In this document: piece after piece, positions 52,801 to 60,492 of the stretch
How positions within the stretch are numbered: the stretch's first letter is position 1
Layout: each line of letters begins with the position of its first letter
Source: Luteibacter jiangsuensis
GTDB lineage: Bacteria; Pseudomonadota; Gammaproteobacteria; Xanthomonadales; Rhodanobacteraceae
Direction of reading: 5' to 3'
NCBI RefSeq assembly: GCF_030812295.1
Contig: NZ_JAUSSK010000001.1
Span: forward strand, 620,001 to 684,000
Length of the DNA stretch: 64,000 nt
The notes under the pieces: generated by a model
What the model saw: the letters and a program-made list of their open reading frames with translations, nothing else
Told to the model about the DNA's origin: nothing
Database searches by the model: none
Program-made: the position numbers and the translations under genes

Positions 52801-55159
52801 CGGTCCCGGTCTCCGACTTGCCTTCAAGAACCGGACGGAGCATGGCGTCGAAGTCCGTGCGATCCGTGCGGGTGCCCTGCGTGATGGTGCGCACCCAGTG
52901 GTTGCCGCCAACGCCAAGAGCATCCTGGCTGTAGACATAGCTGTAAATCTTTGGCGCCCACGCAACAGAATCGCCGGCAGGGTAGTCAATCCGGGCAATC
53001 CGACCAATGGCGTCATAGCCGTAGGACGTCGTCGCCCCCGCCTGGTCGGTAACCGATGAGACCTCACCGAACCCGTTGACGTTGATGGTCTCCTGCGTGC
53101 CATTGGGAAACTGGGCAGGGTAATCAGGAAAGATGATGAGATGCGGAATGCCCAGCCTATAGCCCGTGAGCGTTGTCACGTTGCCGCGCGGATCCTTGAA
53201 GGTCTCCAACTGGCCCTGCGCGTTGAACGTGTAGTCCATCGCGCGCTGGCCGAAGTGATCACGAGACGACAGGATCAGGTTGTCGTTGTAGTTGTTCTGG
53301 CTAACGACCTCGTAGACCCCATTCACCAGATGGGTCTGCTGGAGCGGGAGCCCGATGATGCTCCGGTCCGTATTGTCGAGGAAGGTGTGGCCTTCGTCGG
53401 TACTGAACGACGGATCGATGCTGCTGAAACGTCGTGTGAGCGACGGGCGGGCAAAGGCATCAAACTGGAGCGCTTGCCAGGTATAGGTGTCGCCATCCTG
53501 GAGAACGGCTTTTTGCGACTCCGGCGCTTCCTGCTCCTGGCGTTCCGTGTTTGCAAAGTAATTGAAGCCACCGCCGTACCGCGCAGGCCATGGACCGGAC
53601 GTGGACGGCGCGTACTGATAGCTCTCCGTCCGTACGGGCGTGCCGGTGGCAGCACCCTTGAAATACTCGGTGCGAATCGGCTTGCCCTCGGTGGCATCGG
53701 CACTGTTGGAGAATGTGTAGCGCGTTGTGTTACCGGAGGGGTCGACCACAAGCGACTGGCTCGTCGTGTCGCAACCAAAAGCCTGGCAGGCCGCGCGCCA
53801 GCTCGCCGTGGCGAGGGGATACTGGTACGACCACGCCTGCGTACCGAGGCCAGTGCCGGTAATGGTCTTCGACGTCAGGGCCAGGTTGTTGGTGTATCTC
53901 GGCCTGGCCTCCGCTGCCTGGAGACCGGCGGTGCTGTGTGCGCAAACCTCAACGACGTTCGACCGCGCGTGCAAGACAGGGTGCGCCTCGAACCTTCCCT
54001 GGATACCGCTCGGGCCTGTAATGATGCCCACCTGGGTCGAATCCGGTTGGGCGACAACATCCTCGCAATTGCCCGACGGCGCGGGTGACTTCACGTCAAA
54101 GGTCAGTCCAGAGAGGTCGTAGGTCCAGGCGCTTCCGTCGGGCAGCGTGACGCTGGAAAGAAGCGAGCCGCCGGAAACGGCCGTGTACACGTACGTCCAG
54201 CTCCGCGTGCCATCGCTTTGGGTCACCACGTTGATTTTCGAGATGTGCTTGCCGTCGCCGGCGTACTCGAACGTCACCGTACGCCCATCGCTGGCCACGA
54301 TGCTCGTCAGCTGGCGATTGGTCCAGTTGTAGGTCAACGAGTTGCCGAACCGGTCTTCCACCCGCGTCGCGGCCATGACGCCGAGGTTCCGAATGATGCC
54401 AAACGAGCGCGCCGGCCGGTAGAACAGCTCGTTGAGGATGTACTTCTGACCACCAGGGCCAACCGCCTCGAAGGCTTCACCCGAGTACACATCGCCATCC
54501 GATGCGTTTGCGGTCGTTGCCAGGCAGCCGAGGTGCCAGCGGTCCTTGGAGACCGCTTTGTAGGTAAGCCCATCAACCGTGGGTGCGGCCGGCGACGTGG
54601 CAACACGAAGCAGCATGTTCTGGTCTGCGCTACCCGGAATCTGCAGTGAATAGCCCTGGTTCCACCAGACATCCGGCGTCAACGGGTCGGAACCGGCGCG
54701 ACCAACGCGCTGGTCGGGCGGATCACCGAAGTTCGTGCATCGATCCGTACGTGCTACCGAATTGACCTGCCAGCCAATCTGGCTCGGCCCCTGGATGATC
54801 GTCCCCTGGTTCGACGTCAGCGTCGTCAGGCGCGGGTAATCCATATCCCAGTCGCCGAACTCGGAATCCGACCAGCGCACCGCGTTGTCGCCATCAGCAT
54901 GGAATGTCCGGCCAATCTCGATGGTCGGCCCGGTACCCGGAATGGAAATGTCGACGACATGGAACGACAGGCTGCCATCGAACACATTGACTGACTCGCC
55001 GAAGGGGTTCTCGCCGAGTGGTTTTATTTCCGTATCGACCTTCACGAGCTTTTTGTACTCGTCCTCCGGATTGGTCGTTGCGGTCTGGGCTAAGATGCCC
55101 GGTGCAACGACGAGACACACGACGGCCAGACACCACCACCATCCAGAGCGGGAAGTCAT
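49856..55159 (-). CDS. Large secreted YD-repeat (Rhs) protein with five C-terminal fibronectin type III-like domains
   Basis: A 1767-residue exported protein. The signal peptide is MTSRSGWWWCLAVVCLVVAP, cut near LAQ. An N-terminal domain (NVFDGSLSFHVVDISIPGTG) leads into a long array of YD repeats such as YDALNNIQSLGDGAGATATY and YDAAGRRVKNLTSAG, which should form an Rhs cocoon. The array stops at DYVHLGETLVASRKN (about residue 1315), just where an Rhs core would begin. Five repeats of about 90 residues follow, each with a SYxLQE-like strand and CNxxGCGPWS ending, consistent with fibronectin type III folds. The core and toxin are on the next gene. An ATG at 55264 would bury the signal peptide. 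Confidence 0.9.
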   Translation of the reverse strand: MTSRSGWWWCLAVVCLVVAPGILAQTATTNPEDEYKKLVKVDTEIKPLGENPFGESVNVFDGSLSFHVVDISIPGTGPTIEIGRTFHADGDNAVRWSDSEFGDWDMDYPRLTTLTSNQGTIIQGPSQIGWQVNSVARTDRCTNFGDPPDQRVGRAGSDPLTPDVWWNQGYSLQIPGSADQNMLLRVATSPAAPTVDGLTYKAVSKDRWHLGCLATTANASDGDVYSGEAFEAVGPGGQKYILNELFYRPARSFGIIRNLGVMAATRVEDRFGNSLTYNWTNRQLTSIVASDGRTVTFEYAGDGKHISKINVVTQSDGTRSWTYVYTAVSGGSLLSSVTLPDGSAWTYDLSGLTFDVKSPAPSGNCEDVVAQPDSTQVGIITGPSGIQGRFEAHPVLHARSNVVEVCAHSTAGLQAAEARPRYTNNLALTSKTITGTGLGTQAWSYQYPLATASWRAACQAFGCDTTSQSLVVDPSGNTTRYTFSNSADATEGKPIRTEYFKGAATGTPVRTESYQYAPSTSGPWPARYGGGFNYFANTERQEQEAPESQKAVLQDGDTYTWQALQFDAFARPSLTRRFSSIDPSFSTDEGHTFLDNTDRSIIGLPLQQTHLVNGVYEVVSQNNYNDNLILSSRDHFGQRAMDYTFNAQGQLETFKDPRGNVTTLTGYRLGIPHLIIFPDYPAQFPNGTQETINVNGFGEVSSVTDQAGATTSYGYDAIGRIARIDYPAGDSVAWAPKIYSYVYSQDALGVGGNHWVRTITQGTRTDRTDFDAMLRPVLEGKSETGTGALYVSTGAGYDWKGQKTFVSYPVDGQVSLGSLTTGVTTDYDPIGRVVKTTQASELTSAYPGGLQTFTDYLTGGTRLVTDPNGNKVATAFQGFDEPDSDHPVRVDAIDAQGVLLSTQTITRDTYGDVHAITQGGKTRLTMYDAQHRVCRTDEPETGSEMTAYDAVGNVIWTASGQASDAVDRCDLDLVADASKVNRTYDTMNRLVAETYPTGRLSLTFGYDLLGKPAQAVSNTGAGNTNNQGEVVWTFGRNKLGLLTTEMLQVDHLSWSLGYGYDANGIQSSVQYPDGELVGLAPNALGQPTSAGRFLSGATYWPDGQVKGYTLGNGAVYTAEPNTRQLLMNFKYGATSSVLGEHLDYDAAGNIVQIADQTDGAGGQRTRSFQYDGMNRLVRSDANLWGTETYSYDALNNIQSLGDGAGATATYVYDTHNRLASITGSAGHTFEYDAQGNVTKRDGQAMVFDLANRLLSLTGKADYMYDAAGRRVKNLTSAGATYYAYSSDGTLMWEYDPASGEGTDYVHLGETLVASRKNVLAPNDTPTVTAPASAQANVAYTVSWTVVNTATSYDLQEQPDGSVWSTIATGSPRTQSVTHAAAGTFHYQARGCNATGCGPWSAIATTTVAPPPSAPAAPATATAVLAGNQQSITVTWSASATATSYNLQEKVGTGAWTTVYMGAATTFAVSSSADGAYAFQVDACNQYGCSAWTTSSAVSLQHTPGAPGSISVQSPSSGSIAVSWPTVTYAQTYALGRSTDGTNFTDIYYGAATSTTLTEGATGMYWFRVRACNSTNGTFCGANSPSAASAVTVPPSQPPGISVPASSNDGCYTVNWSGVAGATSYVMQEQVNGGGFTTIGNNDSGALSICGKGTGTYGYRVQGCNAGGCGPFSGTATVTVSLIPAIPDGIHMDETIVGRSQQYTLSWYATTNATRYEILNVQLNKTVYSGTGLSYRVEAGISPYELKYSYRVRACNDLGCSAWSGIEG

Positions 55160-55709
55160 CAGCGAAAACCTTGTTGTGAGCGGTCCAAACAGCATTTGCG
55201 GCCTGCTGGCCGCGTACCCTGGCGCCAGAGGGCGTCCTGCCCTTTCGTTGCGCGCGATGCGCACGAACGCACCCTGCCCCTGACTTGCGACAGCAAGCTA
55301 AGCGACAAAAACTAGGGACGCAATATCCTCATGTATCGTAGCTTCTTGCGATTTATGTATACCGCGATCACAATCGCCTGACGCTCATAAGAATCTTGAA
55401 CCCCATGGGCCACCCTTGTAGGCATTCCCCTACACTTCGATGCGTGGAAGGCCTACACAGCCAACGGAGCGCGAGTTCGCCCGGACCGGTGCAGGGTCGT
55501 CACACATTGCACCGACCGCTGTTGTCCGTCGGTTTCTTCGAATCGATATGCCAGCCGTACCCGCGCGGCATTTTGACGCCGCGGTAGCTGTGCAACCATG
55601 CGCTTGTCGGAAAATTCGGCAGATTATATTTTGGTACCTACTTGTCACGCGCTTGCGCACGCTAGTGCTGTACTGCCGGTACGATAGGCGAATCAAAGAA
55701 AGGGACTCC
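55160..55709. other. Divergent intergenic region between Rhs and SIR2-like genes
   Basis: These 550 bases contain no supported gene; a reading frame from 55440 only extends the SIR2-like gene without family support. TGTAGG-CATTCC-CCTACA is a small inverted repeat at 55417-55434. TTGTCG (55604-55609) and TATATT (55625-55630), 15 bases apart, may be the promoter of the SIR2-like gene. AT content is higher here than in the core genome. Confidence 0.5.
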
Positions 55710-56741
55710 ATGTTCAAGTCGCGAACTGTGTTTGTCGTAGGTGCCGGGGCCAGCTACGAGCTGGGATTTCCGCTGGGGTCAGGTCTGAAAGACCGCATCG
55801 GCGACCTCAGCGATTTCTACTTCGAGTTCAACTCTGGACTGACCCGGGGTGACCACCTCATCCAGGAGGCGCTCCACGTCAGCTACAAAGCCGCTGGGCG
55901 CGACGGCAACCTCGCCTATAGTGCTGGTCGCGCGATGAAGAGTGCCCTGCCCGTGGCGATTTCCATCGACAACTACCTCGAGGCGCACTCGACCGACGAG
56001 CATGCGCAGGCCGTCGGCAAGCTTGCCATCGTCCGCGCCATCCTTGAGGCAGAGGGCAACACCAGACTCACCACGGACCGGGGTCGCTCGTCCATCGATT
56101 TCTCGGACACCACCCTTCAAGGCTCGTGGCTGACCCGACTTATTCGATACCTTGCTGAGGGCGTGAAACGCGAGGACACGGACGATCTCTTTCAAAATGT
56201 CAGCTTTATCACCTTCAACTATGACCGTAGCCTCGAGGAATTTCTCTGGCGGGCACTCCAAACTTATTACGGCATGACCGAGGAGCGTGCAGCAGAGCTT
56301 GTTGGTACCCACGTAGTCCACCATGCCTACGGCTCCGTTGGTCGACTGCCGTGGCAATCCGGCGACGGACCTGAAGCGCCTTACGGCGAGAAGGTTGACG
56401 TAAGAACCCTCCTTGAACTATCGAAGCGCATCCAGACGTTTTCCGAGCAAATCGACAACGCCCACCATTCGGCGATGATCGAACGTCTCGGCGAGGCACG
56501 CACCGTGGTCTTCTTGGGATTTGGGTTTCTCGAGCAAAACATGCAGCTCCTCGAGTTGCAGGGTCTGCACGCCGCCGAGCGCGTCTATGCCACGGCGCTT
56601 GGATTCTCACGTAGCGACTGCGACGTCATCACCGACCGCATCCGCGAGATCCTCATGGATGACTTAGTGCCGGTCGAACTCCGTAACGACCTGACAGCGG
56701 CCCGACTCTTTGACGAGTATTCCCGCAGCATCACCCAGTAG
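55710..56741 (+). CDS. Stand-alone SIR2-like protein, candidate anti-phage NADase
   Basis: A 343-residue protein of the SIR2_2-like group. The nucleotide-binding motif is FVVGAGASYELGFPLGSGL (residues 8-26), then SIDNYL at 85-90, FITFNYD at 166-172, HHAYGSVG at 204-211 and TVVFLGFGFLEQN near 266. The asparagine of FNYD and the histidine before YGS fit the catalytic pair of SIR2 domains that cleave NAD+ in defence systems such as Thoeris, DSR and short pAgo. No zinc cysteines of the deacetylase branch are seen. AAGGG precedes the ATG. No partner gene is adjacent, so it may act alone. Confidence 0.85.
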   Translation: MFKSRTVFVVGAGASYELGFPLGSGLKDRIGDLSDFYFEFNSGLTRGDHLIQEALHVSYKAAGRDGNLAYSAGRAMKSALPVAISIDNYLEAHSTDEHAQAVGKLAIVRAILEAEGNTRLTTDRGRSSIDFSDTTLQGSWLTRLIRYLAEGVKREDTDDLFQNVSFITFNYDRSLEEFLWRALQTYYGMTEERAAELVGTHVVHHAYGSVGRLPWQSGDGPEAPYGEKVDVRTLLELSKRIQTFSEQIDNAHHSAMIERLGEARTVVFLGFGFLEQNMQLLELQGLHAAERVYATALGFSRSDCDVITDRIREILMDDLVPVELRNDLTAARLFDEYSRSITQ

Positions 56742-57135
56742 GGAATCTGTGCGCCGTCTGCTTTTGACCGGCGTGTAAATTGATGGCCAGGCTCGAGCAC
56801 GACGGCATGAACTCGATGTCGGGCGGCGACCTGACTGCGGCGCAAGCCCATGCGGTGGCCGCAGAAATCACCAAGAGACTTCCCAGCTTCAACCCTGATC
56901 GTGGCGCGCATTTGCCCGCGCGAGGGCATCAGCAGCCCATGAGCGCACGACGGCTGACATGCAGCTTCGCCGCGATGTCAGTTTGCCGCCCGAAAAAACG
57001 CCACCAACAACCGATAGGTTGTAGGTCTGCCGCCGACAACTGCCTGTTCAACCGGGCTCACTGGTCGGAAGACATCGTCACGCCAAAGCGTGGCGCCACA
57101 TAGGGAGATGACCGATAGGCAAGCACCACCGCACA
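56742..57135. other. Intergenic stretch with no supported gene
   Basis: About 390 bases after the SIR2-like gene. A frame from 56780 encodes a short plausible start (MMARLEHDGMNSMSGGDLTA) but loses protein-like character after some 45 codons, so it may be a remnant. No RNA gene, repeat or clear promoter was seen. Confidence 0.4.
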
Positions 57136-57516
57136 TGCCGCCACTTAACGCACTCATGGAGGCAACCGGCCTTCCTGTTCTTGGGCGTGGCGCTTGCCGC
57201 GTCGGCACAGGCGGCGCCGCACTTTGTCACTTTCATCAACGACTCGGATCGGACGGTTACCTCCATCGAGACCGCTCCGGCGAGCACACGCCATTGGCAT
57301 GCTCTCGACCTTGGTGGGCCTTTGATCGGCGGCAAAGGCGGCGAGAGCGCAGTTCGGTTCGACAGCGCGGATGCGTGCAAGCAGGACCTATCGGTGACTT
57401 ACCGCGGGATTGCACCATTGACGATCACCGGGTTCGACGTTTGCCGCACCGACCGCCTTTACTTGGGAAAAGCTCTGGCAAGGGCGCTGCGCTCCGTCCC
57501 GAGCGAAAGGCGCTGA
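57136..57516 (+). pseudogene. Small exported protein with disturbed start, possible frameshift
   Basis: The frame ending at 57516 encodes a secreted-looking protein: RHLTHSWRQPAFLFLGVALA, then ASAQA and a mature part beginning APHFVTFINDSDRTVTSIET with two cysteines (DSADACKQD and GFDVCRTD). No start codon precedes the signal peptide in this frame. An ATG lies one base out of frame at 57135; removing one C in ATGCCGCCAC would give MRHLTH in frame. So either a frameshift has broken the gene or translation starts at TTG 57181 with a truncated signal. The family is not recognised; similar small exported proteins are common in Xanthomonadales. Confidence 0.45.
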
Positions 57517-57843
57517 CCTACCCTTTAGTTTCTTCGTCAAGCGATGGCTGGATGAAGCGGCGGGCTTTCGGTCGCTGCTCCACCGAAGTCGTGTATCGGT
57601 CCTCATGCAACGACGTCTCGCCCCGTTATCGTGCCCAACACCGCCGCCAACTCGCGGTTATCCCAAGGAGCCATGGATGCAGGCCCTATGATGCGCGCCT
57701 GACGCCTCGTAAAGGGTTCGCTGTACTATCTGGCTTACTACGCATAGCCAAGAGCGCAAGTTCATTTCACGCGACCACTTCGCTAAGATGAGCCTCGGCC
57801 GTGACCGTGCGGCTTGCCTCAAGGAGCCACGGATGACTACCCG
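57517..57843. other. Leader region of the T4SS immunity/effector pair, with an imperfect leader duplication
   Basis: No gene is supported in these 327 bases. CAAGGAGCCAYGGATG occurs at 57664-57679 and again at 57820-57835. Five unrelated bases follow each copy, and then CCTATGATGCGC in the first and CCGATGATGCGC in the second. The second copy leads into the lipoprotein gene; the first runs into a stop (GCCTGA). Both copies contain a four-codon mini-ORF after AAGGAG whose TGA overlaps the next ATG. Confidence 0.5.
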
Positions 57844-58482
57844 ATGATGCGCCCCCCTGCTGTGCTAGCCAGTTTTTGCGCCGCTTTCCTAGTGGCTTGC
57901 GCCACGCCGGCGCAGCCGGCAATGCGACCCTATGCCGCGACCACGTCAGCGCCGCCTTCCCCCGTCAAGGACCGCCCCATGGTTTCATCCCTCGAAGCCC
58001 ACGTGCTGCCCGGTGCGCGTGCAGCCGTGGACCACCTGCTTGTCTTCCTATCGACCCTGAGCAGCACCGACATGCTCGTGCCAGCGCAGTTAGGGAAGGC
58101 GTTCGGCGTGACCCTCGGACCAGACGCCGCTAATGGTGCGGGCTGGACGGTCTATCAAAGCCCGGACCTGGGCCATGGCTGGACCTATTGGGTGCAGCAA
58201 TCCGACGCGAAGCCGTCGATGAAGAATGGATTTAGCTTCTGGTTTGATCATCCGGACCGGACGGCCGATGCCGCACCGGTGTGCGCATTGTCTCTGGACC
58301 GGCTGCGTGCCACGCTGACCGCACACGGCTGGACTGAGCGGCCGGTGCCCTCTGAAATCGGCAGCATTCTGGCGATTGAGTTTGCCAAGAACGACATCGT
58401 TCTGACCTTGACCCCGCGCGATGGCACGGACATCGACGGCACCGCCTGCGTGCTCTCCCTGCAAACCGCGGACGGTCACTGA
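57844..58482 (+). CDS. Lipoprotein, candidate immunity protein (X-Tfi) of the adjacent T4SS effector
   Basis: A 212-residue lipoprotein. The signal ends in FLVAC, so cysteine is the lipidation site, and a proline/alanine-rich linker follows (ATPAQPAMRPYAATTSAPPS). The folded part (GWTVYQSPDLGHGWTYWVQQ, later VCALSLDRLRATLTAHGW) is not a family I recognise. It lies 16 bases upstream of an XVIPCD effector, the usual place for T4SS immunity lipoproteins, which protect the periplasm. Two adjacent ATGs are possible. AAGGAG is 17 bases away and instead serves a mini-ORF (MTTR) whose stop overlaps these ATGs, suggesting coupled re-initiation. Confidence 0.72.
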   Translation: MMRPPAVLASFCAAFLVACATPAQPAMRPYAATTSAPPSPVKDRPMVSSLEAHVLPGARAAVDHLLVFLSTLSSTDMLVPAQLGKAFGVTLGPDAANGAGWTVYQSPDLGHGWTYWVQQSDAKPSMKNGFSFWFDHPDRTADAAPVCALSLDRLRATLTAHGWTERPVPSEIGSILAIEFAKNDIVLTLTPRDGTDIDGTACVLSLQTADGH

Positions 58483-58498
58483 CCGCGAAGGATTCGCC

Positions 58499-60280
58499 AT
58501 GGCCACGGCCCACCCCACCCTCGACGCGGCGGTCAATCAATTTGCCCAGCAGCCGGGAGTTACTTCGGCGCAGGTGGCGGCGCTGCGTGCGGCGCTGTCG
58601 TCAGACCCCAACTTGACCCAGCGTCTGGAGGGGCAAGCCACAAGCGGCGCGCTTCGCGGCTTTGTGCAGGCGCCTGATGGCACTCCCGACCACCCTGTAG
58701 GCGACTACGATCGCACTACCGGGACGATAACGCTGCCGGCCTCGGCCTTCCCAGCTTCGGGCGCGAGCAAGGAAGTGCATTCGATGTTGCGCGTGCAAGC
58801 CATGGTCGTGGATTTTGCCGGCAAATCTTATCCGGACGCCGTCGGTGCCATGCACCCGGTGACCCCGGACATGCTCAATAACTTGCAGGGCACGCTCAAC
58901 GGCTCGCCAGCCTTGGCCGAAGAAATCAAGCGGGCGGCCGCGACTGCCGACCCATTGCAACCGTCGCACCGCATCCTTGAGTCGTTCGCCTTCACCGCCC
59001 CGGGTGCCGGCGTCGGCGGCAGTTTCAATGCACCCGGCCACGCGATGAATCTGGTCAGCGAGTCGCTGATGACCGCCGGACCCAACAATGTTGGTCGGTA
59101 TAACCCGCACGATTTGACCTTCGTCATCGGGCACGAAGTCCAGCATGGGTTCAATGCTCAAACAGCCGCCCAAGGGCGCGCCGCATTCGTCAACGATGTC
59201 CGAGCCCTCGCGGCCACGCCGACGCCGGTGCATGACTACACGGGCTTGGTTGGACGGTACATCCAGGGCGGCCGTGAAGATGAGGCCAGCGCCCAGATTG
59301 CCGGGTGGAACGCGCTGCGCAGCCGGGTCGAGCATGACCAGGGCACAGTAACGCTGGCGGACATCCATAAGGTGGCGCCTTCACGCGCGGACGACTTCAT
59401 CGAGCGGCGACAAGGCGGCTATGTGCCGCACGCCAATGTACAGCTCAACGCCGACCTCTCCATGCCCAGGACACCAGCGAATGTAGCCGCGATGGGACAT
59501 AACTATTTCGACCGACCGGTCCATCCGGCGCCTGGCGACACCCGTCAGGCCATGCATCTGGGCCACAGCGGCGTCGAGGATTATCCCAACTACTACGCGG
59601 GGTGGGCCGTGGCAGTCATCGGGTCGGAAGAGCACGCCGTGCCGCACCGCGGACCACTACCGCACATCCAGCTCAACATGGCGCACGCCGGACTCAATGA
59701 GGCCATGATGGAACAGGCTGGGCTCAACCTCGCGCCATCCAAGCAAGCGGTCCCGTATATGGACAGCAGCACGCAGCCGGCCACGCCACATCGGTTTGAC
59801 CACACGGCGGACGGTCCGAACCAATACCAGTCGGTTCCGGTGGGGCTCACCCGCTTGGACGACCCCGCCCATCCCGACCATGTGTTCTTCAGCCAGGTAC
59901 GCTCGCAAGTCGCGGACCTCGACCGAAGCCTCGGCCGCGAGCCGGACCAGCACACCGACCAAATATCCTCCGCGTTGACCGTGCAGGCGCGCGCCGATGG
60001 AATGCATTACGTCACCCTGATGGCCTTGTCGACAGATGGGGAGCGCCTATGGGCGGTGCAAACGCCACCCGGCCGGAACGACCGCTTGTTCGACCTACGC
60101 ACCAGCGTGCCGACAGCCGAAGCGATGACGCCGATGGACCAGAGCGCATCGAAGTGGCCGGAAGCCATGCAGCAGTTCCAGCAAACACAACAGCAGCAAC
60201 AGGCGCAGAGCCAGCAGGCCACGCAGGAGCAGGTGCAAACGCGAGGTCCTGTGATGACCCACGTTGGACACGGGCCCTAG
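58499..60280 (+). CDS. T4SS effector (X-Tfe) with HExxH metallopeptidase-like domain and XVIPCD tail
   Basis: A 593-residue protein. An HExxH zinc motif (FVIGHEVQHGFNA) has its first histidine at 212, and a downstream acidic segment GREDEASAQ at 258-266 could give the third ligand, as in gluzincins. The middle holds further histidine-rich text (HNYFDRPVHP, YYAGWAV). Residues from about 447 form an XVIPCD: GLTRLDDPAHPDHVFFSQVR, then TDQISSALTVQARADGM, LWAVQTPPG and a glutamine-rich tail (QQTQQQQQAQSQQ). It should be passed by VirD4 to the T4SS channel and act in the periplasm of target cells, perhaps on peptidoglycan cross-links or proteins. AAGGA precedes the ATG. Confidence 0.85.
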   Translation: MATAHPTLDAAVNQFAQQPGVTSAQVAALRAALSSDPNLTQRLEGQATSGALRGFVQAPDGTPDHPVGDYDRTTGTITLPASAFPASGASKEVHSMLRVQAMVVDFAGKSYPDAVGAMHPVTPDMLNNLQGTLNGSPALAEEIKRAAATADPLQPSHRILESFAFTAPGAGVGGSFNAPGHAMNLVSESLMTAGPNNVGRYNPHDLTFVIGHEVQHGFNAQTAAQGRAAFVNDVRALAATPTPVHDYTGLVGRYIQGGREDEASAQIAGWNALRSRVEHDQGTVTLADIHKVAPSRADDFIERRQGGYVPHANVQLNADLSMPRTPANVAAMGHNYFDRPVHPAPGDTRQAMHLGHSGVEDYPNYYAGWAVAVIGSEEHAVPHRGPLPHIQLNMAHAGLNEAMMEQAGLNLAPSKQAVPYMDSSTQPATPHRFDHTADGPNQYQSVPVGLTRLDDPAHPDHVFFSQVRSQVADLDRSLGREPDQHTDQISSALTVQARADGMHYVTLMALSTDGERLWAVQTPPGRNDRLFDLRTSVPTAEAMTPMDQSASKWPEAMQQFQQTQQQQQAQSQQATQEQVQTRGPVMTHVGHGP

Positions 60281-60492
60281 AAAAGGCGTTCAAAGCGCAG
60301 ACCGCGCTCCAGGGGTGCGGTTGGGCTTGGCGGAGAGAGTGGGAGACCGTACGTTTCTCTCCGTCACCCCGCGAATCAAGGCCCTTTCGGTGGCGACCGC
60401 CCGCGGTTGAGTGCCCAGGGGAAGTGTCCAAGGCAAAACGTATCAGGTGTCAGCCACGCAAGCTACGTTCGCCCAGGCAGCCGACGGATGCG

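Noticed and set aside
56780-57103. A 107-codon frame after the SIR2-like gene
   Set aside because: There is no ribosome site, no family likeness, and the second half reads like random GC-rich sequence. It is at best a remnant.
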